Source of the DNA: Hypericum androsaemum
Taxonomy: Eukaryota; Streptophyta; Magnoliopsida; Malpighiales; Hypericaceae
Assembly: GCA_963995505.1 (NCBI GenBank)
Contig: OZ023199.1
Span: 1,984,001 to 2,048,000, forward strand
Direction: 5' to 3'
DNA: 64,000 bases
The notes below the pieces were generated by a model, which was not told the origin of the DNA, did not search any database, and saw nothing but the letters and a program-made list of their open reading frames with translations. Positions 59,048-64,000 of this stretch are shown here, piece after piece (position 1 is the stretch's first letter; every line of letters begins with the position of its first letter). The translations under genes were made by a program, and so were the position numbers.

Positions 59048-60325
59048 TAGGGATGACAATGGGCAGGGTCCTACCAATACCCTACTCATACCCTAGTTTT
59101 TTTAGTTTGACCCATACCCTACCTTTGACCCTAATTTTTTTTTGTTAGATTCATACCCTTCCCTCCTGGAGTCTCAAGATCTACAGGGTCTGCAGACCTT
59201 TTAACGTTCTACATTTTGATAATTTTTAATCAAAAGTTAATTTTTATATAAAATTAAAATAAATTCAAGACATATACTACGTTACACATCAACATTTAAT
59301 AGAAAATTAATGAAACATCAAATTTTGTAATTTAATTTTAATAGCACAAGATTTTTCTTTTCGAATTTGAAGTACATAAATAATTCAACAACAAAAAATA
59401 TAGAATGTGGGCTTCTAAACTGGTTGTGTAATAACACAATAAATATGTTAAAGTTAAGCATAAATTATAAATACGATCTAACTAGGGTCTAGTGAGGGTC
59501 TAATTAGGATAGAGTCTAAAATATGGTAAAAATATAAGGGTATGGTCCGACCCACAAGATCTAACTATGGATTCATACCATACTCTAGACCCTACTTCTA
59601 AACATGGACTCATACCCATACTCTATTCTAGATCCAGTCAAAATCAACATATCCTAGACCCGTAAAATAAAAGTAGAGTCGGACCCTCAGAATATGAGCA
59701 TTTCTGAGATCCTTACCAATGTTTTAAAAACCGACTAGGAAGGCGAACCGGAATTCTTAAAATTTCTGGTTCACCCGGTCAGATCGGTTGGACCGCCAGT
59801 CGGACCGAGACTTTTATTTTATATTAATATAATTAAAATAATGTTCAATAAATTTAATTTAACATAAAAATGATAAAATATCAAATTAGTTTAAATATTT
59901 AGCAACTTTGTTATACAATTTATCCAAACAAAGTCTTCAAACATGAATTGAACAAGTCTAGAAGAACAAGAAGATGATTATACAAGTTTTCAGGTTCGAC
60001 ATATTAATCCAATTTGTTTGACTTAGTTAAAATATTATCAAGAATTGTTAAAAAATAAGTTTTTTGTGATCAAAAAGTAATGTACACGCTCCGAATGTGG
60101 AAGCTGAGGTTTTGTTTCTAAATTAAATCATATAAAATGGAAAAAATATACACTAATTTTTTTGATCCGGGTGAACCGGGTCGCCCGGAAGTACTTGACC
60201 AGACGGTCCGACCGGATTTTAGCCTGTCGAACCGTATTCTGGGTTTTATGGAAAAATCGACCCGGATTTAGTTCTGGGTAGCGGTCCGACCGGTCGGACC
60301 ACGGTTTTTAAAACATTGATCCTTG
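59048..60325. mobile_element. hAT-type element, second copy, containing a nested insertion
   Basis: Starts TAGGGATGACAATGGG, the same terminus as the 51227-51985 element, with similar GACCC/TACCC sub-terminal words. An 8-bp duplication CTCCTCTT flanks 59048-60325 (59040-59047 and 60326-60333). The right terminus has decayed and is split from the body by the nested element 59717-60318, which lies only about 7 bp from the right edge. Confidence 0.8.
59717..60318. mobile_element. 602-bp hAT-type MITE nested in another element
   Basis: Perfect 17-bp terminal inverted repeats: CAATGTTTTAAAAACCG and its reverse complement. Flanks ATCCTTAC (59709-59716) and ATCCTTGC (60319-60326) are an 8-bp duplication with one change. 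Sub-terminal GGTCGGACC/GGTCCGACCGG words are abundant. No coding capacity. Confidence 0.9.
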
Positions 60326-60333
60326 CTCCTCTT

Positions 60334-61414
60334 TGACCCCTTTAGAAAAACTCATTATATATATATATTTTCCCTCCTTTTTCCAACAGAATCTGCAGTT
60401 TATTGATGTAAGAAAGATAGCCGTTAAAACTCTGGATCAAGGTTGCCTGCGAGTAACTGACTCCATAATTGCCGGGGCTGGTTATCCATTACCGATTAGT
60501 TTCATTTTACATTTGAGTTTTGATTAACCTTTTGTCATTGTTTGACTCGCGGAAAATCATATGCCAAATTTAGTTTATTTTACATGAGATGTACTCTTTT
60601 GCCCTTTTCTTCGTTAAGAATGAATACGCCACTTTTTGCTAACAAATCTTTTATAAATGTTGCAAACTAAACCGGTTGTATGTGTGGTAAAAATATTTGA
60701 ATTCATTCAAGAAGATATTTATTCAAAACTTGAAAACTAAATTTAAAAATATTATTTAAAGAGTCACTCCTAAAATAAAAATTGATATTAATCGATTATG
60801 GCAAACAGTGAATGAACACGAAAAATTGTAAGACATTTGACGAAGATCAAAATTTCAAATCTTGGCAAGGTATAGTTATAAAATTACATTTACGGAAAAA
60901 ACACGGGCAAGAACTAGTTCCAGCAAAAAGAGGTCATCAAGTACCGTAGAATACTTGCATTAATTAGCATCGACTTGTCTACAAATTTTGAGTTGGAACT
61001 TTGCTAATATTTAGTACACCTGCCGAGTAGACATTTTTTTCCTTAAAAAAATTTCAAACTTTTCGTCAATCGTTTATCGAACCAAAATTTACTCATAACT
61101 TAATTTTGCTTTACTGGCTGTTAATTAGAGAGTCGTGCAATGTTATTTTTTTTTTTTGAAAATCTTTACCAACACGAGTCAATGACGTGCCATGGCGTCG
61201 GCCTATGGGCTCCGCATTACTCCGATTCCGAAAACCAATACAGTGACATCGAAATCATATACAGCCTGTTTGGAATCAATTCCAACAAAAAAGGAATCCC
61301 ATTTTCAATTTTTAATAGTAATAGAAAGAAATTATTTTCCTATTTTCTTGTTTGGAACCATAAGTTAAATTTTGAGAATTAATTTAAAATATTACATAAA
61401 CACCCTCCTAACAA
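60334..61414. other. AT-rich intergenic DNA
   Basis: No gene is supported. Short frames at 60333-60527 and 61140-61382 lack domains. Confidence 0.5.
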
Positions 61415-62738
61415 GAGAAATTTTATGGTGGTCCTTACATATCAAGTCATATGGCGACTTGGTATGTACCAACCAATTAAGAATTGACACATGTCTTTAT
61501 TCACTTTTTAATGTTAAATGAGTAGGACAAATATTTAAGGAAATAAAATCAAGATATTATAGTGATATTAATTTAAAAAAATTATTTCCTAAATTAAATT
61601 TATTTGACTAAAAAATAATCGAATATTTTATACTAATTCTCCTATTTGCGATTCCTTGCGTCAAATATTTTTTAAACCTATACTAGTTCTAGTGGACACA
61701 GCCGAGGAGGAATCAATTTAAATTATATCATCACGTAGCATCTTTTTATTTCAGCCTGTAAATGTTGCCAGGAGCTAGAGGTATTCATGGACTAGGTGTG
61801 GAGTTGCTTCGTTGATTACTTCTCTGCAATCTCCTTGCATCTTTTTTTGTAATTACTATGGAGCATCAATAATACCTTTTTACCTTTCAAAAAAACAATT
61901 TAAATTATAGAAGAATAAGTAAGTATTTGACATGTTATTTCTGGTCTTCTAGATAATTATTGGCATCCGGACTCATTCAATGTTGAACGCACAGGAGGAT
62001 GAACAACCAAATCATCAATAATAATAATGTATCAAAAAAGCATTAATAATAATATTCAAAACGTGTCTATTCTCACATAAACTAAAATTTGTTAGGTGAG
62101 GCAGCAACCAACAACTTGTATATGTTAATAAGCTGAATATCTTGTCAGTTGGGTCATAAATTACTTCAAATGTGTCCCTGGTTATTGTTCAAATGATAAT
62201 TCGACAATTCCTGCGAAAAAAATATCTTGAGTTAATTAACAACATAAAATATATATTTTAAAGTTAACTAATAAGAGTTAAATACCGTTCCAATAACTGT
62301 GTAAATATAATATTTGAATTTTGTAGTGGAATCGCCTATCAAAGTATAAATAATAATGTTAGTGTACAACAATTTACTTACTTATTCTTATATAACTTAA
62401 ATTGTAATCCTCCTCCGCTGTGTGCAGTAGAACTAGTATAGGTTTGAAAAAAGATTGACGCAAGGAATCACATATAGGAGAATTAATATAAAATATGTCA
62501 AAAGTTAAAACTAAACTTCCTATTAATTGCTTGGTTATTTCCTAGTCAAAGAAATTTAATTTAGGAAAGAATTTTTTTAAATTAATATCGTTATAATATC
62601 TTGATTTTATTTCCTTAAATATTTTTCCTACTCATTTAACATTAAAAAGTGAATAAAGACATGTGTCAATTCTTAATTGGTTGGTACATATCAAGTCACA
62701 TGGTGACTTGGTATGCAAGGACCACCATAAAATTTCTC
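61415..62738. mobile_element. 1.3-kb Mutator-like element with about 290-bp terminal inverted repeats
   Basis: The left arm 61415-about 61705 and right arm about 62430-62738 are inverted copies with indels. Shared marks: GAGAAATTTTATGGTGGTCC, AATTAAGAATTGACACATGTC, TTAATGTTAAATGAGTAGGA, GATTCCTTGCGTC and CCTATACTAGTTCTA. Flanks CTCCTAACAA (61405-61414) and CTCGTAACAA (62739-62748) are a 9-10 bp duplication with one change. The interior includes a LINE-like tail at about 61745-61907. No transposase. Confidence 0.85.
61745..61907 (+). mobile_element. Probable LINE 3' tail inside the Mutator-like element
   Basis: The stretch ends AATACCTTTTTACCTTTC followed by AAAAAA, the usual look of plant LINE 3' ends. 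The upstream part (GTTGCTTCGTTGATTACTTC) is too short to prove a coding relic. Confidence 0.4.
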
Positions 62739-62748
62739 CTCGTAACAA

Positions 62749-63519
62749 TCCCAGGTGAGATAGAAAAGTTTCTTTCAAAGGGTATAATAGACATTTTACT
62801 ACCAAATCCAGTTTAATCTCCTACAAATCTGACCTAATTTCAAAGAAATTCTAAATCCGGACTTTTAAACAAAATAGGAATTTTTTTCTAAAAATATTTG
62901 GTTCCAAACAGATTAAATTTTTTAAAAGTCCAGAAAAGAATTTCATTTCTCATTTTTAAAACTTTCGAAACAGGCCGAGAATGTTACCCCAAGTTAAATC
63001 TAGGGGAAATATGACGGGAATACAAGCAATTGGCAGCTACCAACGACCTCGTAGCACACTTGTTAGGTGAATGCGGTTACCAATTGGATAGCTACTCGAT
63101 CTCGTTTGTGGATTTATTTTCTCGATTGGCAATTCCAACCGCCGGAGAAACTATGTGTTTTAATCAATATATGAGATGCTTTGACCCTAAAAAAAACCGA
63201 CCTCGTAGCACACGACCACGACCCGAACATGTTTCCAGGGCATCACATACATGTTATTTTCTCAAAATTCTTTAGCGCGGAAGGCCATAGTCCTTCTAAG
63301 AAGCTAACACTGAAAAATACCTCCGCATAGGTAATTAGCAGGCTGAGGTCGGAATTTAATTTTCAACACATACCAACTATTATTGGGATGAGTTGGGCCC
63401 AATTATGGGCCGGGCCCATCGGGAACACAGACAGAAACAGAGTCGGCAAGTGGAAGCACTAGAAGAAGAAGAAGAAGAAGAAAAAGAAAAATTTTATTTT
63501 TGTTAGAGAAGAAAAAAGA
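62749..63519. other. Intergenic DNA and promoter of the last gene
   Basis: AT-rich, then a GAA microsatellite (about 63464-63490) immediately upstream of the ATG at 63520. The frame at 63030-63275 lacks a domain and is not called. Confidence 0.45.
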
Positions 63520-63605
63520 ATGGAGGGAAAGGTAGGGAGGCCAAGTAGAAAGCGCCCCTTCCTTGAAGACGACTTCGGAGATGAAGACGCCTCCAGACCC
63601 ACTAA
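63520..63605 (+). CDS. First exon of an unidentified gene (continues beyond window or after long intron)
   Basis: ATG at 63520 follows a purine-rich leader and opens a 28-codon basic/acidic exon beginning MEGKVGRPSRKRPFLEDD and ending at a GTAATA donor at 63606. The KRP basic cluster followed by Asp/Glu residues looks like a nuclear-protein N-terminus. Downstream sequence to the window end has pyrimidine-rich intron-like character. I cannot name the family. Confidence 0.5.
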
Positions 63606-64000
63606 GTAATACCCTTTTTCTGTTTTCCCTTTTCTTTTCTTTTATGTTTTTTTCCCAATTTTTCTCTCTGTGTGTATTTCGTGTGTGTTTGGGTCTCCGT
63701 TAGGCTAGGTCTGAATACTGTGGACGGGAGGGAGTAGCCCGGGGAGCTGCCCTCCCGTGTTACGAGGTTCTAGATTAGTCGTCGTTCGAGGATATAATGA
63801 CACGGAATGGGGTTTGAATGTTCTATTTGGTTTGTTCTAGGGCTTGTGTGTGGTTGTGCTAGTGCCTGTTAGCGTGGTGGGTGAGAATAGGGGCGAACTT
63901 TTGTGGGTCGGTATGGGTTTCGGGTTCTTTTCATGAATCGGGTTGCTCTTAGAATCTGAGGGAGCTGTGCTGTGCATTGGCATTGGGTGAGTTGTTTAAT
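63606..64000 (+). other. Probable first intron of the last gene
   Basis: T-rich just after the donor (TTTTTCTGTTTTCCCTTTTC), then GT-rich sequence. No acceptor with a supported exon is visible before the window ends. Confidence 0.4.

Overview
This window is plant nuclear DNA from a eudicot. It has spliced genes, AT-rich intergenic sequence, and many small non-autonomous DNA transposons with target-site duplications. Four intact type III polyketide synthase genes lie in the left half. Their translations match, from memory, the benzophenone synthase (BPS) family of Hypericum and Garcinia far better than chalcone synthase, so I infer a Hypericum-like genome (Hypericaceae, Malpighiales). The genus is inference; the family-level product call is strong.

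Layout: 1-3.4 kb holds the 3' end of a small secreted proline-rich protein gene and a six-exon gene for signal peptidase complex subunit 3 (minus). 3.4-9 kb is AT-rich with a 176-bp tandem repeat. 9-32 kb is the BPS array: BPS-1 (+), BPS-2 (+), BPS-3 (-) and BPS-4 (-), two tandem pairs pointing at each other. Between them lie a second proline-rich protein gene, foldback/Mutator-like elements, a LINE RNase H relic, a broken FAR1-type transposase-derived gene with repeat arrays, and a 5S-RNA-like Cassandra-type LTR fragment. 33.8-35 kb is a START-domain gene (-). 39.7-42.7 kb is an Alfin-like PHD-finger gene (-). 45.8-50.3 kb is plastid IspD (+) of the MEP isoprenoid pathway. 53.2-57.6 kb is a STICHEL-type DnaX-like gene (-). 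58-63 kb contains nested hAT-type elements and a Mutator-like element with long terminal inverted repeats. At 63.5 kb the first exon of an unidentified gene begins.

How it fits together: the right half looks like conserved housekeeping sequence. From memory, Alfin-like, STICHEL and IspD genes are also close neighbours at the start of Arabidopsis chromosome 2. The left half is a lineage-specific expansion of BPS, the entry enzyme of xanthone and polyprenylated benzophenone biosynthesis. The four BPS copies share a proximal promoter module, so they are probably co-regulated, but they differ in upstream DNA and at one residue lining the active-site region. No P450, prenyltransferase or CoA ligase is visible, so this is a single-family tandem array rather than a multi-enzyme pathway cluster.
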